This document shows, in pieces, positions 10,468-18,331 of a stretch of 64,000 bases of DNA. Both the position numbers and the translations under genes were made by a program. The stretch's first letter is position 1; each line of letters starts with the position of its first letter. The stretch comes from Haloarcula rubripromontorii (GTDB taxonomy: Archaea > Halobacteriota > Halobacteria > Halobacteriales > Haloarculaceae): contig NZ_LIUF01000001.1 of the NCBI RefSeq assembly GCF_001280425.1, positions 662,945-726,944 on the forward strand, given 5' to 3'. Under the pieces are notes generated by a model. The model was not told where the DNA came from and did not search any database. It saw only the letters and a list, made by a program, of their open reading frames with translations.

Positions 10468-11709
10468 ATGCGCTGTCACCGTACCGTGTTACCAACTGTA
10501 TTGCTGGCACTGCTGGTCGGGGCCGGTGTGGTGGCGGGAACAGCTGCCGGACAGTCACAGGTGACCCTCACCGTCACCGTCGTCGACGGGGACGGCGACC
10601 CGCTCAGCGGTATCGACCTCTCGGCGACGTGGGACGACGGCGCGGGCGGGCCGGCCAACGAGACGACGCGGGCAAACGGGCAGGCACTTATCGATGTCCC
10701 CGAGGGGGCGGATGTCATGCTACAGATAGATGACGACGAGTACGTCAGAAACGTCCCTTACGTCGTCGAAGATGCCGAGGCGGAGTCCGTCGAAGTAGTA
10801 GTCTCGGAGTCGGCGACAGCCACAGTCAGCGCGGTGACGGCGGACGGCCAGCCGGCCGAGAACGCCCGCATCCGGCTGTATCGGGACGGGAACTACGTGG
10901 TCGACAGGAACGCGGGCAGCGACGGGGCCATCACGACACAGCCCGTCGAGGAAGGCGAATACAGCGTCATCGTCACCAAGCCGGGGTTCTACCGCAACCT
11001 GACGACCGTGCCAGTCTCCGGCGAGACGACGGCGACGGTCCGGATTAGCGAGGGGTCGGTCCTGCTGCAAGCCGAGGTCGTCGACGACCACTTCAACGAC
11101 TCCAGACCGATCCGGGACGCGACCGTTCGGGTCGAATCTGACAACGGATTCGATGGCACCGTGCCGACGCTCTCCGACGGGACGGCGTCGGTCAGCGTGC
11201 CGGTCAACGACCGCTACGACGTCACCGTGACGAAAGAGGGCTACGAGACGGTCGAGCGACGCGTCAGGGTGGCTGAAGACGAAACCTCAGTCGATGTGGA
11301 CATCCGGCGCACCCCGGAGATTACGCTCACGCCTGACAACAGGCAGGTCATCGTCGACGCGAACGTCCGGTTCACAGTCACCGACGAGTACGACGCACCA
11401 GTGGCGAACGCGACCGTAACCCGGAACGGGACCGAGGTCGGGGAGACGGACGCGGACGGGGAGATAACCGCGACCGTCCCGACGGCCGGTACCGTCACGT
11501 TCACCGCGACAGCCGGGGACCTCACCACGACGACGAACGTGACTGCGTTCAGGCCGGGCGAGGAGACGACGACGGGCGGGGCGGCCACGACGCCGGAACG
11601 GACGGCCACGGCGACCGAAACGTCGGACGGGAGCGGCCCGGGCTTTACCGTCGCCCTGACGCTCGTCGCGGTGCTCGTGGTGACCGCCCTCGCACACCGG
11701 CGACGCTAA
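10468..11709 (+). CDS. PGF-CTERM surface protein with Ig-like/carboxypeptidase-regulatory repeats
   Basis: Secreted cell-surface protein of 413 residues. An N-terminal signal peptide (about residues 5-28) is followed by several repeated beta-sandwich domains of the CarboxypepD_reg/PEGA kind, marked by ATVSAVTADGQPAENARIRL and the YSVIVTKPGFYRNLTTV type strands. After a Thr-rich linker the C terminus reads GPGFTVALTLVAV and ends in AHRRR. This PGF motif, membrane helix and basic tail form the archaeosortase A (ArtA) sorting signal, so the protein should be cleaved and lipid-anchored. The many NxT/NxS sites suggest N-glycosylation. Binding partner unknown. Confidence 0.8.
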   Translation: MRCHRTVLPTVLLALLVGAGVVAGTAAGQSQVTLTVTVVDGDGDPLSGIDLSATWDDGAGGPANETTRANGQALIDVPEGADVMLQIDDDEYVRNVPYVVEDAEAESVEVVVSESATATVSAVTADGQPAENARIRLYRDGNYVVDRNAGSDGAITTQPVEEGEYSVIVTKPGFYRNLTTVPVSGETTATVRISEGSVLLQAEVVDDHFNDSRPIRDATVRVESDNGFDGTVPTLSDGTASVSVPVNDRYDVTVTKEGYETVERRVRVAEDETSVDVDIRRTPEITLTPDNRQVIVDANVRFTVTDEYDAPVANATVTRNGTEVGETDADGEITATVPTAGTVTFTATAGDLTTTTNVTAFRPGEETTTGGAATTPERTATATETSDGSGPGFTVALTLVAVLVVTALAHRRR

Positions 11710-11747
11710 CGGGACGTTTTTCCCCGCGAAGGCCGCATACCCGTGCA

Positions 11748-12833
11748 ATGACTGTTCTCGAGTCCGTTCACGAGGCCCACGGAGCGACGTTCAGGGAGGT
11801 TGGTGGCCGGCGCGTTGTCGACAACTACGGGCGACCGGAGCGGACCCACCGCGCGGTTCGGAACGTCGTCGGAGCGATAGAGTACGGCTACGGTGTGATC
11901 GTCGTCACCGGCGAGGACCGCGTCGACTACGTCGACAACGCCGTCTCGAACCGCGTCCCGGACGAGGACGGCGCGGGCTGTTACGCGCTCTTGCTCGACC
12001 CCGACGGCCGCGTCGACACGGACATGTACGTGTACAACGCCGGCGAGCGCCTGCTCGTGTTCACGCCGCCACAGGAGGCCGACGATCTGGCCGCGGAGTG
12101 GGCGGACAAGACCTTCATTCAGGACGTCGAGTTCGAGGTAGCGACCGACGACTTCGCCGTCTTCGGCGTCCACGGGCCGAAAGCGACCGAGAAAATCGCC
12201 AGTGTCCTCCACCAGACCGGGACGCCCGAGGACGTACTGACCTTCGAGCGGGGCGAACTCGGCGACGCCGGCGTCTCCGTCGTCCGGACGGACAACCTCG
12301 CTGGCGAGGAGAGCTACGATGTGGTCTGTAGCGCCGACGACGCCGAACCCGTCTTCGACACGCTGGTCAACCGCGGACTCAACGCTGTCCCCTTCGGCTA
12401 CCGGACCTGGGAGACGCTCACACTGGAGGCCGGGACGCCGCTGTTCGACAGCGAAGTCAAGGGCGCGCTCCCGAACGACCTGGGCCTGCGCAACGCCCTT
12501 GACTTCGAGAAGGGGTGTTACGTCGGTCAGGAGGTCGTCTCCCGTATCGAGAACCGCGGTCACCCGACCCAGCGCCTGGTCGGTCTCGCCGTCGAGGCCG
12601 TGCCGGACCCCGGAGCGGCAGTGTTCGCCGGCGACGAGCACGTCGGCGACGTGACCCGCGCCGCGCAGAGTCCGATGCGGGAAGCCCCGATTGCGCTGGC
12701 AAATCTTAGCTGGGAGCGGCCCGAGGCATCGCTGACCGTCCGCGTCGACGGCGACCCGGTCGCCACACAGCAGGTCGAGCTACCCTTTATCGACGGGTCG
12801 GCACAGTCGGCACGGTTGCCGACCTACGAGTAG
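11748..12833 (+). CDS. ygfZ: YgfZ/GcvT-domain folate-binding protein (Fe-S cluster maintenance)
   Basis: A 361-residue protein of the YgfZ/GcvT (COG0354) family. YgfZ uses folate to help maintain certain Fe-S enzymes such as the tRNA methylthiotransferase MiaB in bacteria. The family signature K-G-C-Y-x-G-Q-E is present as EKGCYVGQEVVSRIENRGH near residue 255. The N-terminal GcvT-type fold (RAVRNVVGAIEYGYGVIVVTGEDRVDYVDN...) and a short C-terminal barrel follow the usual order. YgfZ is preferred to the glycine-cleavage T protein because of the Cys motif and because no gcvH or gcvP is nearby. Confidence 0.85.
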   Translation: MTVLESVHEAHGATFREVGGRRVVDNYGRPERTHRAVRNVVGAIEYGYGVIVVTGEDRVDYVDNAVSNRVPDEDGAGCYALLLDPDGRVDTDMYVYNAGERLLVFTPPQEADDLAAEWADKTFIQDVEFEVATDDFAVFGVHGPKATEKIASVLHQTGTPEDVLTFERGELGDAGVSVVRTDNLAGEESYDVVCSADDAEPVFDTLVNRGLNAVPFGYRTWETLTLEAGTPLFDSEVKGALPNDLGLRNALDFEKGCYVGQEVVSRIENRGHPTQRLVGLAVEAVPDPGAAVFAGDEHVGDVTRAAQSPMREAPIALANLSWERPEASLTVRVDGDPVATQQVELPFIDGSAQSARLPTYE

Positions 12834-12839
12834 CGAGGC

Positions 12840-13499
12840 TTACTCCAGTTCGATAGCGGCCCGCCCGCTGGTCGCGCTCCGAATCCGGTCCCGCAGGGCG
12901 CTGCCCTCTGCGGTTGGGACTCGAACGTCGAAGACGACTTCGGCTTCGTAGGCGGCCTCGAACTCGACGCCCGCCGATTCGAGCAGGCTCCGGACGCTGC
13001 CCGAATCGTCGTAGGCGACGGTCACGGTGAACCGCTCGTGGGGTACTTCCTCGACGACGCCCGCGTCGTCGACGCCTTCCTTCACCGCTCTGGAGTAGGC
13101 GCTGGCGAGGCCGCCCACGCCGAGGTTCGTCCCGCCGTAGTAGCGCGTGACGACGGCGACGACGTTCTCGACCTCGCGTTGCTGGAGGACGTTCAGCGCG
13201 GGGTCGCCGGCGCTGCCGCTCGGTTCACCGTCGTCGCTGGCGTACTCCCTGAACGGGTCCGACCGGACGCGATAGGCGGGGACGTTGTGGGTCGCGTCGG
13301 CGTACTCCTCGCCGACGGCGTCGACAAACGCTTCGGCCTCGTCGACGGTCGTCGCGGGGGCGACGTGGCCGATGAACTCCGAGCCCCGGACCTCGAAACG
13401 CGCCTCGCCGCGGTCCGGAACGGTCCGATAGCTGTCCGTCACAGACCGGAATACACCGGGCGGCGGAATAGCATTTGTCGTTGCGCCGTCCGTGGGCAC
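12840..13499 (-). CDS. YigZ/IMPACT family protein (UPF0029)
   Basis: A 219-residue protein with the two-domain YigZ layout. The N-terminal IMPACT domain has the signature DDGEPSGSAGDPALNVL (residues about 85-101) followed by VAVVTRYYGGTNLGVGGLASAYS. The C-terminal ferredoxin-like UPF0029 domain covers about residues 140-215. IMPACT proteins in eukaryotes modulate translation control through GCN1, while YigZ has an unclear role in prokaryotes. The start could lie slightly downstream because the first 20 residues are low-complexity. Convergent with ygfZ, with 6 nt between stops. Confidence 0.85.
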   Translation of the reverse strand: MPTDGATTNAIPPPGVFRSVTDSYRTVPDRGEARFEVRGSEFIGHVAPATTVDEAEAFVDAVGEEYADATHNVPAYRVRSDPFREYASDDGEPSGSAGDPALNVLQQREVENVVAVVTRYYGGTNLGVGGLASAYSRAVKEGVDDAGVVEEVPHERFTVTVAYDDSGSVRSLLESAGVEFEAAYEAEVVFDVRVPTAEGSALRDRIRSATSGRAAIELE

Positions 13500-13508
13500 G
13501 GCATCGGA

Positions 13509-13844
13509 TCAGTCCGTGCCGTCGCCGGCCTGTCGTGACCCCCAGACCCGCTTGTCCAGCAGTTTGACCTGCATCCCGTCCCGGACCTGCAGCTGACAGG
13601 AGAGTCGGGGGTAGCCAAACCGGTCGGCGAGGTCGTCGTGCCAGTGGTCGGCGTCGGGCGGTTCGGCGAGGCGGACGCCGCAGGTGGCACAGATGCCGCG
13701 GCCGCCGCAGTTGACCCGCTCGGCGTAGCGGCCATGTGGCGAGAGGTCGGCGTCGAGGAGTACGTCCCGGAGGACCGCGCCGGCTTCTGCGGTGAGTTCG
13801 TGGGTCTCGCCGGTTGGCGTCTCGACGGTGAGCGTCGCCGGCAT
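13509..13844 (-). CDS. Plant-type [2Fe-2S] ferredoxin
   Basis: A 111-residue electron carrier. The cluster ligands are visible as VNCGGRGICATCGVRL (C-x5-C-x2-C) and a distant Cys in YPRLSCQLQVRDGM, the standard plant-type pattern. It lacks the acidic insertion of the main halophilic ferredoxin, so it is probably a specialised paralogue. The ATG overlaps the TGA of the upstream ACT gene by one base, so translation is coupled, although a link between amino-acid sensing and this ferredoxin is not obvious. The partner enzyme is unknown. Confidence 0.85.
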   Translation of the reverse strand: MPATLTVETPTGETHELTAEAGAVLRDVLLDADLSPHGRYAERVNCGGRGICATCGVRLAEPPDADHWHDDLADRFGYPRLSCQLQVRDGMQVKLLDKRVWGSRQAGDGTD

Positions 13845-14347
13845 CAGGCCAGTTCGATAGTCCGGACGAACGCTAGCCGGCGGATTTCGTTGATGAGGTC
13901 ACCGGGCAGTTCCTCGTCGGTGATGACGTACAGTTTCGGCTCGTCGGTGAACTCGGGGTCTTCGCTGAGGACCTGCCGGATGGAAATGCCGCGGTTGGCG
14001 ATAGCCGACGTGACCGTCGACACGATGCCGGACTCGTCGGCGGCCCGGACAGTGACGGTCACCGCGTGCAGGTCCAGCACCGGTGCGAGGTCGAGCAGGC
14101 TCGGCACGGAGGAGATGTTGCGGAAGATGCGCCGCAGGTCGTCGTCGTCGAGAATCGCGTCCGTCGTGGCGTTGACGACACGACGGTCGACATCGGCCTC
14201 GCGGGCGATGCCCGTGTTCGGGATCTCGATGCCGCCCGAGACAACGCGGCCGTCCGCATTGACGGAGAACCCTCGTTCCAGCAGCAAACGGATGACATCC
14301 TGCTGGCCGGGAGAGTCCTCGAATTTCTGCATAATCTCGTCGAACAT
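13844..14347 (-). CDS. ACT-domain amino-acid-binding regulatory protein
   Basis: A 167-residue cytoplasmic protein. The C-terminal half is an ACT domain: VTVTVRAADESGIVSTVTSAIANRGISIRQVL is a typical first strand, helix and second strand. The N-terminal half begins MFDEIMQKFEDSPGQQDVIRLLLERGFSV and looks like a small DNA-binding or dimerisation unit, which suggests an Lrp-like or AHAS-regulatory type of role. The ATG at 14347 is preferred to the further upstream start because it gives a conserved-looking N terminus. It is first in a two-gene operon with the ferredoxin. The ligand is unknown. Confidence 0.8.
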   Translation of the reverse strand: MFDEIMQKFEDSPGQQDVIRLLLERGFSVNADGRVVSGGIEIPNTGIAREADVDRRVVNATTDAILDDDDLRRIFRNISSVPSLLDLAPVLDLHAVTVTVRAADESGIVSTVTSAIANRGISIRQVLSEDPEFTDEPKLYVITDEELPGDLINEIRRLAFVRTIELA

Positions 14348-14422
14348 ACGGAGTGGTGGACGCGGGGCCACTAATCGGTGCCGCCAGCAGTCGAAACAGC
14401 GACGGTTTCGCACCGCCGTCAA

Positions 14423-15010
14423 CTATAGCTCGCCTTTCGTACTCGCCACGTCGGACCGGCGCTCGTCGATTCGGGTTGCGTCGTCGAGCGCCCGTGCCAG
14501 CCCCTTGAACAGCGCCTCTATCTCGTGGTGAGCGTTCTCGCCCTCGACGCCACAGTGTAGCGTCAGCCCGGCGTTCATCGACAGCGAGCGACAGAAATGC
14601 CTGGCCATGTGGCTGGTCATCCCACCGACAGAATCCTGTGAGAACGCACCGTCGAACGCGAAGTACGGCCGGCCGGAGATGTCGACGACGACGCTCGCGA
14701 CGGCCTCATCGAGCGGGACCTTGCGGTCGGCGAACCGGCGGATACCGCGCTTGTCGTCCAGCGCTTCGGTGAACGCCTCGCCGAGCGTGATGGCCACGTC
14801 CTCGACGGTGTGGTGGTCGTCGATCTCCAGATCGCCGTCACACTGCACGGTCAGGTCGAACAATCCATGCGTCGAGAACGAATCAAGCATGTGGTCGAAG
14901 AAGCCGATGCCGGTGTCGATGGTGCTGTCCCCGTCGCCGTCGACATCGAGCGTGACCTCGATGTCCGTCTCGGCCGTGGTCCGCGTGACGGCTGCCGTCC
15001 GGTCAGTCAT
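14423..15010 (-). CDS. hisB: Imidazoleglycerol-phosphate dehydratase
   Basis: HisB removes water from imidazoleglycerol phosphate in histidine synthesis and needs manganese. The 195-residue length is standard for the single-function archaeal enzyme. Both metal-binding His clusters are visible: [13 protein letters not shown] near residue 40 and [14 protein letters not shown] near residue 70, with a third, [15 protein letters not shown], near residue 165. ATG 15010 is followed by a normal start. No other his gene lies in the window, in keeping with the scattered his genes of haloarchaea. Confidence 0.95.
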   Translation of the reverse strand: MTDRTAAVTRTTAETDIEVTLDVDGDGDSTIDTGIGFFDHMLDSFSTHGLFDLTVQCDGDLEIDDHHTVEDVAITLGEAFTEALDDKRGIRRFADRKVPLDEAVASVVVDISGRPYFAFDGAFSQDSVGGMTSHMARHFCRSLSMNAGLTLHCGVEGENAHHEIEALFKGLARALDDATRIDERRSDVASTKGEL

Positions 15011-15078
15011 ACTTCACACGTATCAGGCCGCGTATTTGTGGATTGCGTCCAGCGGCGGACAGAAGCGCCGGGGCAGTC

Positions 15079-15840
15079 TCACTCGGCGTGCTCGTCAAGC
15101 AGCGCCAGCAGTCGGTCGGTCACCGCCGGCGCGTGCTCAACGAAACAGCAGTGGCGGCCCTCGACGGCCTCCCCAGTCCCACGGGGGAGATCCGCCGCCA
15201 GCGACTCCGCGGCCTCAGGTTCGACGACAGGGTCGTCTACCCCGTAGTACACTTCGGCGGGCTGGGTAATCTCGTACAGCGGCGGCGCGTCGAAGGCCGT
15301 CATTGCGTCGGCCTGCGCGTCGCGAGCCACGCCAGTAGCGTCCTCGTCGGCCCGCCAGTCCGCAATCCGTTCGAGCAAGTCCGGGTCGTGGTCACGGAAC
15401 GCCGGCGAGAACGCACCGTCAAGCGACGACGGGGCATCCAGCGCGAGCGAGTCGAGCGCGTCCCGGTCAATCGCATCGCCGGACCCGGCCGTACAGTACA
15501 GCGTCAGCGAGCGGGCGCGGCTGTACTGGTGGGCGTACTTGAGCGCGACCATCCCACCGAGGCCGGCCCCGACGAGGTGAGCGCTCCCGACGCCGTGGTC
15601 AGCCAGCACAGCTTCGAGGTCGGCGGCCAGCGTTCCGACGTCGTACGGTCCCGCGGGCGCGTCCGACCGACCGGTCCCGCGGAGGTCCCACACCACCGTC
15701 TCGTAGGGGCCGGCGACGGCGTCGTAGTGCCAGCCCCAGAGCCACGCCCCGTACCCCACGTCGTTGATAAACACGACGGTCGGGCCGTCGCCGTCGGCTT
15801 CATAATAGAGAGCCACGTCGCGGTTGCGTGCGGTCGACAT
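15079..15840 (-). CDS. Alpha/beta-hydrolase fold protein lacking the nucleophile Ser
   Basis: A 253-residue alpha/beta-hydrolase. The fold is clear: VVFINDVGYGAWLWGWHYD, YETVVWDLRGTGRSDAP and a C-terminal Asp (YYGVDDPVVEP) and His (EGRHCCFVEHAP). The nucleophile elbow, normally G-x-S-x-G, reads LVGAGLGGMVAL, so the expected Ser is Gly (codon GGC, one base from AGC). The enzyme is therefore either inactive, uses another mechanism, or serves as a binding protein. Homologues named 3-oxoadipate enol-lactonase or haloperoxidase would be misleading labels. It is a single gene between hisB and a divergent antiporter. Confidence 0.75.
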   Translation of the reverse strand: MSTARNRDVALYYEADGDGPTVVFINDVGYGAWLWGWHYDAVAGPYETVVWDLRGTGRSDAPAGPYDVGTLAADLEAVLADHGVGSAHLVGAGLGGMVALKYAHQYSRARSLTLYCTAGSGDAIDRDALDSLALDAPSSLDGAFSPAFRDHDPDLLERIADWRADEDATGVARDAQADAMTAFDAPPLYEITQPAEVYYGVDDPVVEPEAAESLAADLPRGTGEAVEGRHCCFVEHAPAVTDRLLALLDEHAE

Positions 15841-15922
15841 TGGCCGTCGATTCCCGCGCCGGCAGTGTGTCTCTTTCGGTGAATAGGTCTATACTGCTGG
15901 CTGTCGAAGGGCCGCCAGTCCA

Positions 15923-17785
15923 GTGTCCGGAGCAGCATCACTTATCGGCGCCGTCGTGTTGGTCGTGAGTCTCGGTGTCGCCGCACAGCTGGTCGCCGAC
16001 TGGCTCCAGATCCCGAGCGTCGCATTCCTGCTGGTCGCTGGCGTCCTCGTCGGCCCGCAGGCGCTCGACCTTGTCGACCCCGCGATATTCGGACAGGCCG
16101 GGCTACAGGCTATCGTCGGTCTCAGCGTCGGTATCATCGTCTTCGAAGGGGCGTTCCACCTCACTGTCGAACGCGTCCGCGAAGCGTCCAGAGAGGCGCT
16201 GGGACTGGTGACGGTCGGCGCATTCGTCTCGCTCGTCGGAACCGCCGTCGCTGTCAGGCTCGTGTTCGGGACGACGTGGCCGGTCGCCGTCCTCGTCGGG
16301 AGCCTGCTTATCGCCACCGGGCCGACGGTCATCACGCCGATTATGCAGGTGGTCCCTGTCAGGGACCGGGTCGCTGCGGCCCTAGAGACTGAAGGCATCA
16401 TCAACGATGTGACCGCCGCCATCCTCGCGGTGGCGACGTTCGAGTTCGTCATCGCCAGCCAGTCCTCGCCGCTGGTCGTCGTCGAGGCGTTCGTCGCCCG
16501 GCTGGCCGTCGGCCACGTCGTCGGCATCGCCGTCGGCGGCGGCATCACACTTCTGCTCCAGCGGTGGCACCTGTCCGCGGACAATGCCCTCCAGAACGCC
16601 CGGGTGGTGGTTCTGACCGCGGCGCTGCTGGCATACGCGCTGGGGAGTATGTGGCTTTCTGAGGCCGGTATCGCAGCCGCCGCCGTTGCCGGGATTGTAC
16701 TCGGGAATGCCGACATCCCCCACAAAGAGGAGATTGCCGAGTTCAAGGGCGGGATTACGCTGTTTGTCCTCTCGTTCGTGTTCATCGTGCTGGCGGCGCA
16801 GCTCTCACTCGGCGACCTGCGTACGCTCGGTGTTGGCGGGCTGATCGTCGTTATCGTCGTCGCTGCGCTCGTCCGTCCGCTCGGCGTGTTTCTGTCGACG
16901 CTGGGCGGCCGGCTGACCGTTCGCGAGCGGCTGTTCGTCGGTGCGATGGGACCGCGCGGTATCGTTCCGGCCAGCGTCGCCACGCTGTTTGCCATCGAAC
17001 TGCGGCCCGAGAACCCGGATGCCGCGACGGTTCTCGTCGGGACTGTCTTTCTCGTTATTTTCGCGACCGTCATGTTTCAAGGCGGGCTGGCCCGTCACTT
17101 CGCGCAAGCGCTTGACATCCTCCCCATGCAAACACTCATCGTCGGGAGCGGGCGTGTCGGTCGAGAACTGGCAGTCCGCTACGAATCACGCGGTGAGGAG
17201 GTCGTCCTCATCGACAGCGACGAGGGCACAGTCGAACGGACCCGAGCCGACGGCCACCGCGTCGTTCACGGGGATGCGACGAATGCGACCGTCCTCGAAG
17301 ACGCAGGGGCGAGCCGGGCGTCCGTCGTCGTCGCTGCGACTGCAGACGACGACGTGAACCTGCTCGTGGCACAGCTGGCGACGACGCGGTTCGACGTCGA
17401 CACCGTGGTCGCCAGAGCGAACCAGCCGGACAACGTCGAGGCCTTCGAGGACCTCGACGTCGAGACTATCTCAGCCGGCTTCGCCGTCGCTGACGCAATC
17501 GACGACGCGGTCGAGCGGCCGTCCCTCGCTCACTGGCTGTCGGACTCCGGGCGAACGGGGGACGTACTGGAAGTCGAACTCAGCAACGACTCGCTGGTCG
17601 ACCGGACGGTGGAAGAAACCGCAGAGTGGCTCCCGGACGGCTGTCTGGTTGCAATGGTGAGCCGTAACGGAACAGACAGAGTCCCAGACAGCGATTTCCG
17701 CCTCGCAAGCGGTGATCATCTGACGCTCGTTTGTGAGACCAACGAAGCGATGCAGGACGCCAGAAGACTGTGTCAGAGCGGATAG
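15923..17785 (+). CDS. Cation:proton antiporter (NhaP/Kef type) with TrkA-N domain
   Basis: A 620-residue membrane protein in two parts. Residues about 1-395 contain roughly 12 hydrophobic helices of the CPA antiporter fold, including the MGPRGIVPASVATLF segment typical of NhaP-like proteins. Residues about 400-530 form a TrkA-N (RCK) nucleotide-binding domain with the Rossmann start LIVGSGRVGRELAVRY and VLIDSDEGTVERTR, followed by a TrkA-C-like end. It should exchange Na+ or K+ for protons, gated by NAD(H) or another nucleotide, in salt and pH balance. The GTG start at 15923 is needed to include the first helix. Confidence 0.85.
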   Translation: MSGAASLIGAVVLVVSLGVAAQLVADWLQIPSVAFLLVAGVLVGPQALDLVDPAIFGQAGLQAIVGLSVGIIVFEGAFHLTVERVREASREALGLVTVGAFVSLVGTAVAVRLVFGTTWPVAVLVGSLLIATGPTVITPIMQVVPVRDRVAAALETEGIINDVTAAILAVATFEFVIASQSSPLVVVEAFVARLAVGHVVGIAVGGGITLLLQRWHLSADNALQNARVVVLTAALLAYALGSMWLSEAGIAAAAVAGIVLGNADIPHKEEIAEFKGGITLFVLSFVFIVLAAQLSLGDLRTLGVGGLIVVIVVAALVRPLGVFLSTLGGRLTVRERLFVGAMGPRGIVPASVATLFAIELRPENPDAATVLVGTVFLVIFATVMFQGGLARHFAQALDILPMQTLIVGSGRVGRELAVRYESRGEEVVLIDSDEGTVERTRADGHRVVHGDATNATVLEDAGASRASVVVAATADDDVNLLVAQLATTRFDVDTVVARANQPDNVEAFEDLDVETISAGFAVADAIDDAVERPSLAHWLSDSGRTGDVLEVELSNDSLVDRTVEETAEWLPDGCLVAMVSRNGTDRVPDSDFRLASGDHLTLVCETNEAMQDARRLCQSG

Positions 17786-17803
17786 CCGTGCGGCGCGTCC
17801 CGC

Positions 17804-17995
17804 TCAGCGCAGTTCATCGAGCGAGACGGCCGCTGCTCGGTCCGCAGTGACCCACTCGGTCACGGACTGCTGGCGGTCCGAGGGGAAGATAGTCAGCTCC
17901 GAGGGGTTCTCAGGGTCGTCGTACAGGCAGTCCAGTTCGAACTCCGGCGCTTCATTCAGGTCGGTGTCCGACGGGGGCGTCGTGGTAGCACTCAT
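17804..17995 (-). CDS. Small haloarchaeal DUF7511-like protein
   Basis: A 63-residue acidic protein, starting MSATTTPPSDTDLNEAPEF and containing a CLYDDPENPSELTIFPSDR stretch and a WVTADRAAAVSLDELR end. I recognise this short pattern from proteins labelled DUF7511 in haloarchaea; no function is known. It begins 3 nt after the stop of the zinc-ribbon gene at 17999-18142, so the two are one transcript on the minus strand. Confidence 0.65.
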   Translation of the reverse strand: MSATTTPPSDTDLNEAPEFELDCLYDDPENPSELTIFPSDRQQSVTEWVTADRAAAVSLDELR

Positions 17996-17998
17996 GAG

Positions 17999-18142
17999 TC
18001 AAGGAGTGTGAGTATCACTGCAGTTTTCACACAGTTCATCGGGAGCGCTGCCGTTAGCAGTCCCACACCGTCGACACGTCCGTTGGGACCGAACGTATTC
18101 GGTGTGAGACTGGATGTGTGAGATGTCACGTTTTCCGCTCAT
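17999..18142 (-). CDS. Small zinc-ribbon protein (47 aa)
   Basis: A 47-residue protein beginning MSGKRDISHIQSHTEYVRSQ. Two CxxC knuckles, CRRC and CENC, are separated by about 13 residues and should bind one zinc ion. The ATG at 18142 is preferred to longer starts because a clear box A (CTAAAAATA on the plus strand at 18165-18173) sits at leaderless distance. It is the first gene of a two-gene unit with the DUF7511-like protein. Haloarchaea have many such micro-proteins, some affecting biofilm, motility or stress; this one's role is unknown. Confidence 0.65.
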   Translation of the reverse strand: MSGKRDISHIQSHTEYVRSQRTCRRCGTANGSAPDELCENCSDTHTP

Positions 18143-18163
18143 ATCTGCTATAGATAGGCAGTT

Positions 18164-18174
18164 ACTAAAAATAC
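18164..18174 (-). promoter_or_regulatory. Box A for the micro-protein pair
   Basis: On the minus strand it reads TATTTTTAG, centred about 27 nt from the ATG at 18142. The surrounding 18143-18220 stretch is unusually AT-rich. Confidence 0.6.
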
Positions 18175-18331
18175 TTTTGGAAATCCACCCAGATATACCT
18201 AATATAACTAAATGTAATTGTACCCGTCTCGCGTATTCGAATCGTTCGGGCAGAACATCCGTCCGCAATCGGACAGCTGTCCGACGGACGGAGCGGGCGA
18301 CAAAACCGGCACCGGAAAAAACGAGAACGGG

